The notes: a model not told the origin generated them from the sequence alone. A stretch of 14,393 nt of DNA from Desulfobulbaceae bacterium (GCA_030633145.1 DAOVTM010000045.1:1-14393), one strand, 5' to 3'; counted from the stretch's first letter, positions 1 through 6,601 are shown. Numbers and translations: made by a program.

Positions 1-96
1 ACCCGTTTGAAAATTGAGAGTGCTGACAGTGACACGCTGCTCCAATGGCTGGATCGGGTGCTGACTGCCAAAAGCGTCAATGAGGTGATCCATTAG
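1..96 (+). CDS. C-terminal end of a possible Rpn/DUF4351-type protein (partial, enters from left edge)
   Basis: Frame 1 is open from the first base and ends at TAG 94-96, giving 31 residues. The tail has a DTLLQWLDRVLTAKSVNEVI pattern. This resembles the short helical end of Rpn (PD-(D/E)XK nuclease/transposase-like) and DUF4351 proteins, where an acidic 'LxxWxxRxLxAxSxEEV' helix closes the chain. Only the tail is visible, so no catalytic residue can be checked and the family name is a tentative resemblance. The first 48-bp repeat copy follows within 45 bases, fitting a mobile-element-rich setting. Confidence 0.45.
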   Translation, partial: TRLKIESADSDTLLQWLDRVLTAKSVNEVIH

Positions 97-140
97 GTTC
101 GAAATAAGATCAGTTTCCTCGTTCCTACGAGACTCCGTCT

Positions 141-188
141 ATGGGAACCAGTGGGGAAATGTTAGATTAATTGTGCATTAGTACTTAT
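141..188 (+). repeat. 48-bp direct repeat, left copy
   Basis: This block matches 2555-2602 at 47 of 48 positions (one G/T difference). It contains 'aaatgttagattaatt' and ends in 'gcattagtacttat'. A second shared 16-nt piece, gtttcctcgttcctac, lies upstream at 113-128 and again at 2479-2494, so this copy looks like an internally shortened version of the element at 2443-2602. The two copies bracket the arsR-permease-zinc ribbon operon. Confidence 0.85.
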
Positions 189-234
189 CGGTATCTCTTG
201 TACAATTGGATAGTCATTTGTTCCATTTATCTGG

Positions 235-262
235 TTGACAAACATGCTTTTAGTGCTATATT
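235..262 (+). promoter_or_regulatory. Sigma-70-type promoter of the arsR operon
   Basis: TTGACA at 235-240 and TATATT at 257-262 are separated by 16 bases. The -10 lies about 40 bases before the arsR start codon. The -35 is a perfect consensus match, so this is the best promoter in the window. Confidence 0.7.
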
Positions 263-264
263 TA

Positions 265-284
265 GATATTACGATATATCGATA
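265..284 (+). promoter_or_regulatory. Probable ArsR operator (AT-rich inverted repeats)
   Basis: Just downstream of the -10, gatat (265-269) and atatc (276-280) form an inverted repeat with a 6-base spacer. The overlapping cgatatatcg (272-281) and tatcgata (277-284) are perfect palindromes. AT-rich imperfect dyads overlapping the promoter are the usual target of ArsR/SmtB repressors. Autoregulation is inferred from position. Confidence 0.5.
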
Positions 285-304
285 ACAAGCTGAAAGGGTT
301 AATC

Positions 305-649
305 ATGAAAAAATTTATCAGGGTTATGAAGGCCCTTTCCGACCCCAACCGGGTATTGGTTCTGAAACTGCTGCAAAGCGGTGAACTCTGTGTCTGTGAG
401 ATACAAACACTGCTGGGGCTTGCCCAGTCAACGGTTTCAAGGCATATGAAAATACTGGAAGATGCCGGTCTGGTGGAGCGAAACCGGCAGGGAACATGGA
501 TTCTCTACACCCTGGCTGATGGCAGTGATTCTCCCTATGCTGACAGGATGTTGACCGAACTGGGTGACTGGTTGGAGCATGATCCGATTCTGGAAAAAAT
601 GGTAACAAGAATCCCGGACGCAGCGGTTTTGCGTGACCTTAAAAATTAA
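305..649 (+). CDS. arsR: ArsR/SmtB-family metal-responsive transcriptional repressor
   Basis: A 114-residue winged-helix repressor of normal ArsR length. Residues 27-32 read ELCVCE, the As(III)/Sb(III) site at the start of the recognition region, with thiolate candidates Cys29 and Cys31. The helix-turn-helix follows at about 32-55 (QSTVSRHMKILEDAGLV) and the wing at about 56-70. In the plasmid R773 ArsR a third cysteine lies three residues after the second; here that position is Gln34. The gene starts 5 bases after AGGGTT (295-300). It is first in an operon, 16 bases before the permease ATG, and probably represses the whole unit until a soft metal or metalloid binds. The inducer is inferred from the motif; other thiophilic ions are possible. 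Confidence 0.9.
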   Translation: MKKFIRVMKALSDPNRVLVLKLLQSGELCVCEIQTLLGLAQSTVSRHMKILEDAGLVERNRQGTWILYTLADGSDSPYADRMLTELGDWLEHDPILEKMVTRIPDAAVLRDLKN

Positions 650-665
650 ATTGTTAGGAAATATT

Positions 666-1787
666 ATGAAACCTATACAACCCATGCAACCAATCCAGCC
701 CGCAGGCGGCTGTTGACAAAAAAATGAATCCGGCCAGGAGGCTGGAAAAAAAAAATCCCTGAAGATCACCCGGGGCAATGCCCTCTTGATCCTGGCTGTC
801 GGTCTTCCTGTCTGGTACCTGCTCTACAAGCAGTTGCTGCCCTTTTCCCACTACTTTACTTATTCCCTGCTGGGCTTGGAAAAGGGAAGCCACCTGGCAG
901 AGTCAATACAGTTTTTTGTCTATGACAGCCCCAAGGTCATGCTGCTGCTGACCCTGGTCGTCTTTGTGATTGGTATGATCCGCTCATTTTTCACCCCGGA
1001 GCGCAACCGCAAATATCTGGCTGGAAAACGGGAGGTCGTGGGCAATGTCATGGCCGCCCTGCTGGGGATTGTGACCCCGTTCTGTTCCTGTTCGGCAATC
1101 CCTCTCTTTCTGGGATTTGTCCAGGCCGGGGTACCGTTGGGAGTAACCTTTTCCTTTCTCATTGCCGCACCCATGATCAATGAGATCGCCCTGATTCTTC
1201 TGTACGGACTGCTGGGTTGGAAGGTGGCGGCCCTCTATCTCTGCTCCGGTCTTATGATCGCCGTTGTTGCTGGTTGGATCATCGGTCGCCTGAACCTGGA
1301 ACACTGGATAGAAGACTGGGTTCAGGAGATGCGAACTGCTCCGCCCCTGGTGATGGAACAGAAACTCAGCTGGTCTGATCGGGTGGAGCAGGGACTGGAA
1401 GCGGTACGCGACATTGTTGGCAAGGTATGGGTCTATGTCTTGGCAGGTATTGCGGCAGGTGCTGTCATCCATGGTTATGTACCCGAGGATTTCATGAGCC
1501 GAATCATGGGTCGTGACAACTGGTGGTCAGTTCCTGCGGCTGTTCTTATGGGGATTCCCATGTATTCCAGCGCGGCAGGTATGGTGCCGGTGGTTGAGGC
1601 TCTGCTCGGCAAGGGTGCGGCTCTGGGTACGGCACTGGCCTTTATGATGTCTGTTATCGCCCTCTCCCTGCCTGAGATGGTCATCCTGCGCAAGGTACTG
1701 AAACCTAAGATGATTGCCCTGTTTGTTACCGTTGTCGGATCAGGAATTCTCTTTACCGGGTATCTATTTAATCTTTATCTTAGTTAG
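666..1787 (+). CDS. ArsP/DUF318-type permease, probable selenoprotein with Sec17 encoded by TGA 714-716
   Basis: Membrane permease of the ArsP/DUF318 (PF03773) type, a family that exports (organo)arsenicals or soft metals. If TGA 714-716 is read as selenocysteine it is 373 residues. It starts at ATG 666, 5 bases after AGGAA (656-660), and begins MKPIQPMQPIQPAGGCU. After the UGA the frame stays open through a basic linker (GKKKSLKITRGN) into the first membrane helix. The family motif TPFCSCSAIP holds Cys140 and Cys142, followed by APMINEIA (about 168-175); a second half carries GIPMYSSAAG. Eight or so hydrophobic segments are visible. Without Sec readthrough, the only candidate starts are CTG 759 and TTG 786, neither with a well-spaced ribosome binding site, and TTG 786 lies inside the first helix. 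The Cys-Sec pair probably faces the cytosol and may capture the substrate. The substrate itself is inferred from family and neighbours. Confidence 0.78.
729..746 (+). promoter_or_regulatory. Candidate bacterial SECIS hairpin
   Basis: Stem TCCGGCC (729-735) pairs with GGCTGGA (740-746): seven pairs including one G-U, closed by loop AGGA (736-739). The stem begins 12 bases after TGA 714-716 and the loop 19 bases after it. Bacterial SECIS elements are hairpins directly downstream of the UGA with a small G-containing apical loop roughly 16-37 bases away, so geometry and loop both fit. The same AGGAGG has no start codon at ribosome-binding distance, which argues against it being a Shine-Dalgarno site. 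Confidence 0.7.
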
Positions 1788-1807
1788 TCTTAAGGAGAAA
1801 GTTGATA

Positions 1808-2422
1808 ATGAAATTTCAATGCGGTGGATGTGAAAAAAATTACCAGGTTGATACCTCCAAAATGGGGGATAAAGGGATACGGTTCAAGTGCGATCAATGC
1901 AGGTATAAATTCTATATTTCAAAAGATCTGACCTTCTCCTCTTCCGGGAAAAACTCAAAGTTGATCTGTTCGGCTTGTGGAGCGTTTGTCAGCGAAAAGA
2001 GTACCACCTGTTATACCTGCAACCAGACGACAAGAAAGAATAATGCTGACTTACGGGTCGATAATAAGGATTACGAACTGCTGGATGCGCGTGATTCCAA
2101 GATATACAGCCGGAAATCTGGAAAAAGGTTTGGCAAAACCGGGCTGCTGGCTGTCAGCCTGATTACGGCAGCCCTGCTGGCAATTATTGCCCTCTATTTT
2201 GTCAGCAGCGGACAGAAAACGCTGCGGGACAACGGGGCATTGCCCTTGAACAACAGCAAGGTTGAGATCCAGATCGTGATTATGAACACCGGTACAACCC
2301 ATTACGCACAACGGATTGAACACGAGGGTGCGTATGTTATCATCACCGATAGAGACGGTGGTGTCAGCAGGGTTTTAGAGAGGGATATTGTTCAGATTGC
2401 TAAGGCGGTGTTGGAGGATTGA
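1808..2422 (+). CDS. Double zinc-ribbon, single-pass membrane protein
   Basis: A 204-residue protein from ATG 1808. A TTG at 1802 in the same frame is also possible; AGGAG at 1793-1797 is 10 or 4 bases away. The N-terminus is an MJ0042-like zinc ribbon with Cys5, Cys8, Cys28 and Cys31. A second ribbon has Cys54-x-x-Cys57 and Cys68-x-x-Cys71. A charged linker leads to one membrane helix at about 112-133, then about 70 residues with no recognised domain. The ribbons should be cytosolic. It lies 20 bases after the permease stop and is almost surely co-transcribed. Ribbons of this kind usually bind zinc structurally and are common in Deltaproteobacteria; a role in metal handling is inferred only from the operon. 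Confidence 0.75.
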   Translation: MKFQCGGCEKNYQVDTSKMGDKGIRFKCDQCRYKFYISKDLTFSSSGKNSKLICSACGAFVSEKSTTCYTCNQTTRKNNADLRVDNKDYELLDARDSKIYSRKSGKRFGKTGLLAVSLITAALLAIIALYFVSSGQKTLRDNGALPLNNSKVEIQIVIMNTGTTHYAQRIEHEGAYVIITDRDGGVSRVLERDIVQIAKAVLED

Positions 2423-2442
2423 TAGCTAAGTAGGTGAACATA

Positions 2443-2602
2443 AATAATCTAACATTTTGTAACGGACAGCATTTACCCGTTTCCTCGTTCCTACAGACGG
2501 ACTCTGTCATGTTACAGCCGCTGGAGCGGCATATCACGGTTCCCACGCAGGAGCATGGGAACCAGTGGGTAAATGTTAGATTAATTGTGCATTAGTACTT
2601 AT
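2443..2602. repeat. Fold-back (MITE-like) element carrying the right 48-bp repeat copy
   Basis: Outer arms aataatctaacattt (2443-2457) and aaatgttagattaatt (2571-2586) are inverted complements with a one-base difference. Inside, atttaccc (2471-2478) pairs with gggtaaat (2567-2574). A central hairpin, ggttcccacgc (2538-2548) with gcatgggaacc (2553-2563), has 10 of 11 pairs and loop AGGA. Positions 2555-2602 repeat 141-188. It fills the gap between the convergent zinc-ribbon and aldolase genes, so its hairpins may also end transcription from both sides. There is no transposase or coding capacity. Confidence 0.7.
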
Positions 2603-2605
2603 GAG

Positions 2606-3415
2606 TTAGAGAGTATGCCCAGCCTTCTCCTCAAGTAGTTGATGAGCCTCTTTGACATTCATATTCTCATGAATCAGTCCGTGGACAGCTGACAGGAGCG
2701 GTACTGCATTGGGACTTTTCCACACATTTCTTCCCATAACAATGCCACTGGCTCCACCCTGGAGTGCCCCGTGGATCATCTCCAGAGTATCAAGATCAGT
2801 CTCGCACTTCGGCCCACCGGCAATCAGCACCGGAACCGGGCAGCCTGCAACGACCTTGTCAAAATCTGTCTCCGTATAATAGGTCTTGATGATATCTGCC
2901 CCATGCTCAACCCCGACTCTTGCCCCCAGAGCAATAAATTTTGGGTCTTTCTTTTTATCCTCATTGGTCTTGCCAAGGCCGATGACCCCCAGCATGGGGA
3001 TGTCCCATTTACGACATTCTGTGGAGAGTGCTGCCATGTTGATCAAGGTCTCATGCTCAAAGTCAGAGCCGACAAAGGCACTGGTGGCAACGCAATCCAC
3101 TCCCAGCCGCATGGCCTCTTCCACTGTCGCGGTAAGTCCTTCACGGGTGAGTTCCGGCCCGGCAATGGTTGCCCCGCCGCTGGCTCGGAGAATAACACCT
3201 GGATCGCCTGCCGGGTCAAAGGCATGGGTGTAAATCCCTTTGGTCATCAGCCAGCAGTCGATAAGACCGGTTGCGTCCAGATCATCAATGGTTTTTCGTA
3301 TATTGACGATTCCGCTCATGGCTCCCAGAGCCATGCCGTGGTCAACGGCAATGACCAGACTGCGGCCTGTTGATTTGCGGATTATTTTATTTAAACGGCG
3401 TTGCATTCCCTGCAT
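2606..3415 (-). CDS. DhnA-family class I aldolase (ADH synthase / LsrF-like)
   Basis: A 269-residue TIM-barrel aldolase of the DhnA/DeoC-LacD group, which includes archaeal fructose-bisphosphate aldolase, 2-amino-3,7-dideoxy-D-threo-hept-6-ulosonate (ADH) synthase and LsrF. Residues 22-27 are IAVDHG, the conserved strand-1 Asp-His-Gly. GADIIKTYYT (172-181) carries the Schiff-base lysine, Lys177. PVLIAGGPK (195-203) and GIVMGRN (224-230) form the phosphate-binding end of the barrel. ATG 3415 is chosen because AGGAG lies 8 bases upstream; the longer in-frame extension has an Arg-rich, unrelated start and would overlap the dehydrogenase. It follows the dehydrogenase by 22 bases and is probably co-transcribed. 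The exact substrate cannot be told from sequence. Confidence 0.85.
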   Translation of the reverse strand: MQGMQRRLNKIIRKSTGRSLVIAVDHGMALGAMSGIVNIRKTIDDLDATGLIDCWLMTKGIYTHAFDPAGDPGVILRASGGATIAGPELTREGLTATVEEAMRLGVDCVATSAFVGSDFEHETLINMAALSTECRKWDIPMLGVIGLGKTNEDKKKDPKFIALGARVGVEHGADIIKTYYTETDFDKVVAGCPVPVLIAGGPKCETDLDTLEMIHGALQGGASGIVMGRNVWKSPNAVPLLSAVHGLIHENMNVKEAHQLLEEKAGHTL

Positions 3416-3437
3416 GATTCTTCTCCTTGTAAAAATA

Positions 3438-4490
3438 CTAAAACGACACCGAAACAGGCGCACCAAATGTAACAATTCCCCGCACCATTTCCTGATTCTT
3501 CGCCTTTTCCACAGCATCAAGAAAGGAATCCAGGGTAAAGCGGTGCGAGATCAAATCTGAAACAATAATTGCCTCTTCCCCAATGAGCTGCAGGCATTTT
3601 TTAAAATCATCAGGGGTTGCGGCAAAGGTACCGGTCAGGGTAATCTCCTGATAATGGAGCCAGCGGGGATCAAACTTGATATCACCGGCAGGCGGGCCAC
3701 CAAAGATATTACAGACCCCGCCCTTGGCGGTCAGTTTAAGACTATCCTCGATAACCTGGGGGATACCCAGAGAAATAATCACCACATCTGCACCACGTCC
3801 ATCTGTGATACGCATTACCTCATCATGAAGGTTCTCTTTGCCCGAATTTATCAGATGCTGTGCGCCCATTGTCCCGGCAAGTGCAAGTCTGGATGCCATC
3901 AGGTCGGCAATAATCACCTCGCAGCCGCACCAGGAAGCAACTTTGCTGTGCATCAGCCCCATGGGACCGGCTCCGATAATTAAAACGCTGGCACCTTTCT
4001 TTAATTTACAGATCCGGGCCGCAGCCAGGGCGCAGGAGAGAGGCTCTGCCATGACAGCGTCTTCAAAAGAGAGTTCTTCGGAGAGTTTAACCACTCCACC
4101 AATATCGACAATCTCTTTGGGCAGTCGTACATATTCAGCAAATCCACCCTCAATGCCATGTCCCAGGCCAAATTCTGCTTCACAGAGATTATGACGACCT
4201 GCAAGGCAGTAACGGCATTTCCCGCAGACAGCAATGGGATAAACCGCAACCCGGTCGCCGATTGCCAGGTCATTGACCCCATCTCCCACAGCGTGAATTT
4301 CTCCCACTACTTCATGGCCGAGGATGGTGGGAAGATCTTTGGGAATGCCCTGACCAAGCAGGGTCTTGATGTCTGTAGCGCAGATTCCGGCAACATTGGT
4401 TTTAACCACCACTTCACCAGGCCCGGCTACAGGATCGGGATATTCTTCAATACGGATATCATTTATACCGTGGACAACAGCAGCTTTCAT
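3438..4490 (-). CDS. Zinc-dependent medium-chain alcohol/polyol dehydrogenase
   Basis: A 350-residue member of the medium-chain dehydrogenase/reductase family, close to threonine and sorbitol dehydrogenases. Catalytic zinc ligands are Cys37 (GICATD), His59 with Glu60 (LGHE), and probably Glu149 (AEPLSCAL). The structural-zinc loop holds Cys89, Cys92, Cys95 and Cys103. The Rossmann fold starts with GAGPMG at 173-178, and Asp196 at the end of the next strand (VIIAD) suggests NAD+ rather than NADP+. It should oxidise a secondary alcohol or polyol, or reduce the matching ketone. It is the first gene of a pair with the aldolase, so its substrate may be a product or precursor of that aldolase. A weak AAGAGA site precedes the ATG. 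Confidence 0.9.
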   Translation of the reverse strand: MKAAVVHGINDIRIEEYPDPVAGPGEVVVKTNVAGICATDIKTLLGQGIPKDLPTILGHEVVGEIHAVGDGVNDLAIGDRVAVYPIAVCGKCRYCLAGRHNLCEAEFGLGHGIEGGFAEYVRLPKEIVDIGGVVKLSEELSFEDAVMAEPLSCALAAARICKLKKGASVLIIGAGPMGLMHSKVASWCGCEVIIADLMASRLALAGTMGAQHLINSGKENLHDEVMRITDGRGADVVIISLGIPQVIEDSLKLTAKGGVCNIFGGPPAGDIKFDPRWLHYQEITLTGTFAATPDDFKKCLQLIGEEAIIVSDLISHRFTLDSFLDAVEKAKNQEMVRGIVTFGAPVSVSF

Positions 4491-4559
4491 AATATTCTCT
4501 TATGATGTAAGATTTAAGGTTGAATTTGTATATGACGAATACGCAATGAACATGTTAGC

Positions 4560-4602
4560 CTCTCGTTCCCACGCTCGCTTACCTGGAGCGTAGGAACGAG
4601 AG
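4560..4602. repeat. 17-bp palindromic repeat (GTTCCCACGCTC type)
   Basis: Arms 4560-4576 and 4586-4602 pair at 16 of 17 positions around a 9-base loop. The arm sequence CTCTCGTTCCCACGCTC is related to the ggttcccacgc hairpin at 2538-2563. Repeats of this look are scattered through many proteobacterial genomes. It stands in the 200-bp gap between trpF-like and dehydrogenase genes. No U-tract follows on the - strand, so it is not a standard terminator. Confidence 0.8.
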
Positions 4603-4643
4603 TAAGTTTTACAAAGATTAATCGACTTCTATAATTGCACCCA

Positions 4644-4670
4644 CTCTGTGGTCTCTGTGTCCTCTGTGGT
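4644..4670. repeat. Three tandem 9-nt repeats (CTCTGTGgt)
   Basis: CTCTGTG begins at 4644, 4653 and 4662, with last two bases gt, tc, gt. It lies 21 bases beyond the stop of the trpF-like gene. Apart from this and the palindrome, the 4491-4690 gap shows no gene. Confidence 0.7.
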
Positions 4671-4690
4671 AATTGTTTCAGTAGTACATC

Positions 4691-5404
4691 TCAGCAACCT
4701 GCATTTTCAATAAGACGACGAACCTTTTCAGGATCCTTCCTGCCCGGTTCAGCCTCAACACCGGAACAGAGATCAACCCCGGCAGGCTGTACCTTGGCTA
4801 TGGATTCAGCAACATTATCCGGATTAATCCCACCGGCCAGCCAGATAGGGACATCGGTATCAACCTGCTCTATCAGTCGGTTCACTACATCCCAGTCCGA
4901 GGTCAGGCCGGTACCTCCAAATTTTTTGATCCCGCCCATCACTGCAACAGTATCAAAAATCAAAACGTCAATTCCAGCATCAACATACTTTCGTACGGTC
5001 TTCTGAAAGACGTTAAAAACAACCTCCTTACCAGCCTCAGGCAGATGAATGGATTGCCAGAGCTGCATAGCAGGATATTGTTTTTTTAACGTGCGAATAA
5101 GCGATATATCTTCAAGATGTAGAAACTGAACCGCAAAGGGATCAAGAGCGGCAATCAACTGGTGCAGTCGCTCCGGTTTCATCTCAAAAACCAAAGCAAC
5201 CGCATCAATTGGCGGATCTACAAACAGCGGTACTGCCTGCTCAACAGTCAACGAACGGGGAGAAAAATCTACCTCAACCACAACACCGAAATAATCAGCA
5301 CCATGCTCTGCTGCCAACCGGGCATCTTCAATGGTGGTTGTGCCGCAGATTTTTGTTTTCACTTTTGTTTTCATTTGTACCGCACCCCGTTCCTGCTCTA
5401 TCAT
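4691..5404 (-). CDS. TrpF-like phosphoribosylanthranilate isomerase family protein
   Basis: A 237-residue TIM barrel with the full set of TrpF signatures. These are KICG with the general-base Cys20, SPRSLT at 48-53, FDT with general-acid Asp151, the phosphate-binding GGTG at 163-166, AGGINPDNV at 190-198, and SGVE...PGRKD at 214-224. TrpF performs the Amadori rearrangement of N-(5-phosphoribosyl)anthranilate in tryptophan synthesis. No other trp gene is present. Its ATG directly follows the stop of the GHMP gene (TAA then ATG), and AGGGA lies just upstream, so the two are translationally coupled. This suggests an Amadori-type isomerisation of a different phosphoribosyl-arylamine, though it could simply be the cell's only TrpF. 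An internal ATG at 5374 is an alternative start. Confidence 0.85.
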   Translation of the reverse strand: MIEQERGAVQMKTKVKTKICGTTTIEDARLAAEHGADYFGVVVEVDFSPRSLTVEQAVPLFVDPPIDAVALVFEMKPERLHQLIAALDPFAVQFLHLEDISLIRTLKKQYPAMQLWQSIHLPEAGKEVVFNVFQKTVRKYVDAGIDVLIFDTVAVMGGIKKFGGTGLTSDWDVVNRLIEQVDTDVPIWLAGGINPDNVAESIAKVQPAGVDLCSGVEAEPGRKDPEKVRRLIENAGC

Positions 5405-6601
5405 TTATCCCTTGAGCCAGTTGTCATTCATAAAGGATTTTTCAACCCCGTTTTCAGTGATGGTGCCGCCCATATTATCAACAACCGTCTCGATAATTCT
5501 GCTGTCTGCTACTCCCTGATCCTTGAGATACGACATGATTTTATCATACGTTTCCTGACTCTTGGTCAGGGCAAAGATGGTCGGGCCAACCGAACTCATA
5601 CCAGCGATCTCTGCGCCAATACCACGGAAGGTATTTATATAGCTGTAAATCGGGGTGCCGAACGCTCCATGCTGCTCGCACTCGGCTCGCTTGGAACCAA
5701 GGTAGGAGATATCAAAAAGGGCATCACCTATTTTTGTCATATCACCCCGGATCATAGCCGGAATCATATCCAGCAGAACCAGCTCCGCCTTGGCACCAGC
5801 CTGCATGGAGTCGAGAAACCGTGCCCGCCGCAGCAACAGTTCCGCCTCAGACTCAGCCGATGTTTCCTTGCCAGTATATTCATCCTCCAGACTCTCAACA
5901 TCAGGAATAAAAATAATCGCCTTGGTATCTGGCAGCGGAACCCGATAGACCATGGTGAGATCATCACTGGCAACAATCCAGCCGCCATTTACCCCGGCCA
6001 TGGCACCTATACCGGTTTCAAAGGCAGGCAGCAGATATTCAGATCCCATGGGGCTTTCCTCACAGGCGAGAAACCCCATAATCCTCCGCAGTTCCCAGCC
6101 ATGGAAGGGGCGGCCAAGCACCTCGTTCATGCCAAGGATAACAGCGCACATGGAACCAATGGAGGAACCCAGACCCACATGGCGACGTTTATGATCCATC
6201 AACTCTATTTCAAAACCACCGGAAAAACCCAGCAGTTGTTTAAAGGCGTGACCAAAATGTTCGGTAATAAGCTGACGTTCACCGCTTACGCGAATTTCCG
6301 GCTCTTTAATTGCCTTGACTGTGGCGTGGAAAAAAATCTCTACTGCAAAACCCAGACCACCTCCGCCGGGACGATTGAGGTTGAAACGGTTCATGTCCAG
6401 AACGCTGGGATGGAGACGGGCAGGAACCTTAACCTTAACTTCCCGATAGGTGTCAACATTCTGCACCTGTCTTTCCTTTACTCCCATCATCTCATAGGAA
6501 TAGATAAAATCTTGATTCCCTGGCTCAAACTCTTCAAGGATAGTGGTTATTTTATCAAAAGGACCACCAATAATACCAATTTCAATTTTTTGCTTTGTCA
6601 C
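5405..6601 (-). CDS. GHMP-superfamily protein, beta-RFAP synthase-like
   Basis: A 398-residue protein. Residues 60-71, PARLHPSVLDMN, match the SRxHxxLxDMN signature of beta-ribofuranosylaminobenzene 5'-phosphate synthase (MptG), which joins p-aminobenzoate or 4-hydroxybenzoate to PRPP in methanopterin synthesis. GGGGLGFAV (79-87) and the glycine-rich GLGSSIGSM (143-151) correspond to the GHMP nucleotide/phosphate loop. GMSSVGPTIFAL (334-345) is the C-terminal GHMP motif. It has about 55 residues before the GHMP fold, longer than MptG proteins usually are. The start is GTG 6601, preceded by AGGAGGAAAT with good spacing. It heads a two-gene unit with the trpF-like gene. Whether it is a true beta-RFAP synthase, a sugar kinase or something else is not resolved. 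Confidence 0.75.
   Translation of the reverse strand: MTKQKIEIGIIGGPFDKITTILEEFEPGNQDFIYSYEMMGVKERQVQNVDTYREVKVKVPARLHPSVLDMNRFNLNRPGGGGLGFAVEIFFHATVKAIKEPEIRVSGERQLITEHFGHAFKQLLGFSGGFEIELMDHKRRHVGLGSSIGSMCAVILGMNEVLGRPFHGWELRRIMGFLACEESPMGSEYLLPAFETGIGAMAGVNGGWIVASDDLTMVYRVPLPDTKAIIFIPDVESLEDEYTGKETSAESEAELLLRRARFLDSMQAGAKAELVLLDMIPAMIRGDMTKIGDALFDISYLGSKRAECEQHGAFGTPIYSYINTFRGIGAEIAGMSSVGPTIFALTKSQETYDKIMSYLKDQGVADSRIIETVVDNMGGTITENGVEKSFMNDNWLKG

Noticed and set aside
724..762. Start at ATG 724 followed by slippage on the A10 run (746-755) into the permease frame
   Set aside because: The ATG has no well-spaced ribosome binding site, whereas ATG 666 has one and is already in the permease frame. 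Slippage is possible but explains less than Sec decoding with the hairpin.
786..1787. Permease starting at TTG 786
   Set aside because: The TTG is inside the first hydrophobic helix and has no ribosome binding site; the protein-like sequence clearly extends upstream.
3416..3520. Longer aldolase with an Arg-rich N-terminal extension
   Set aside because: It would overlap the dehydrogenase gene, does not resemble the family, and ATG 3415 has AGGAG at good spacing.
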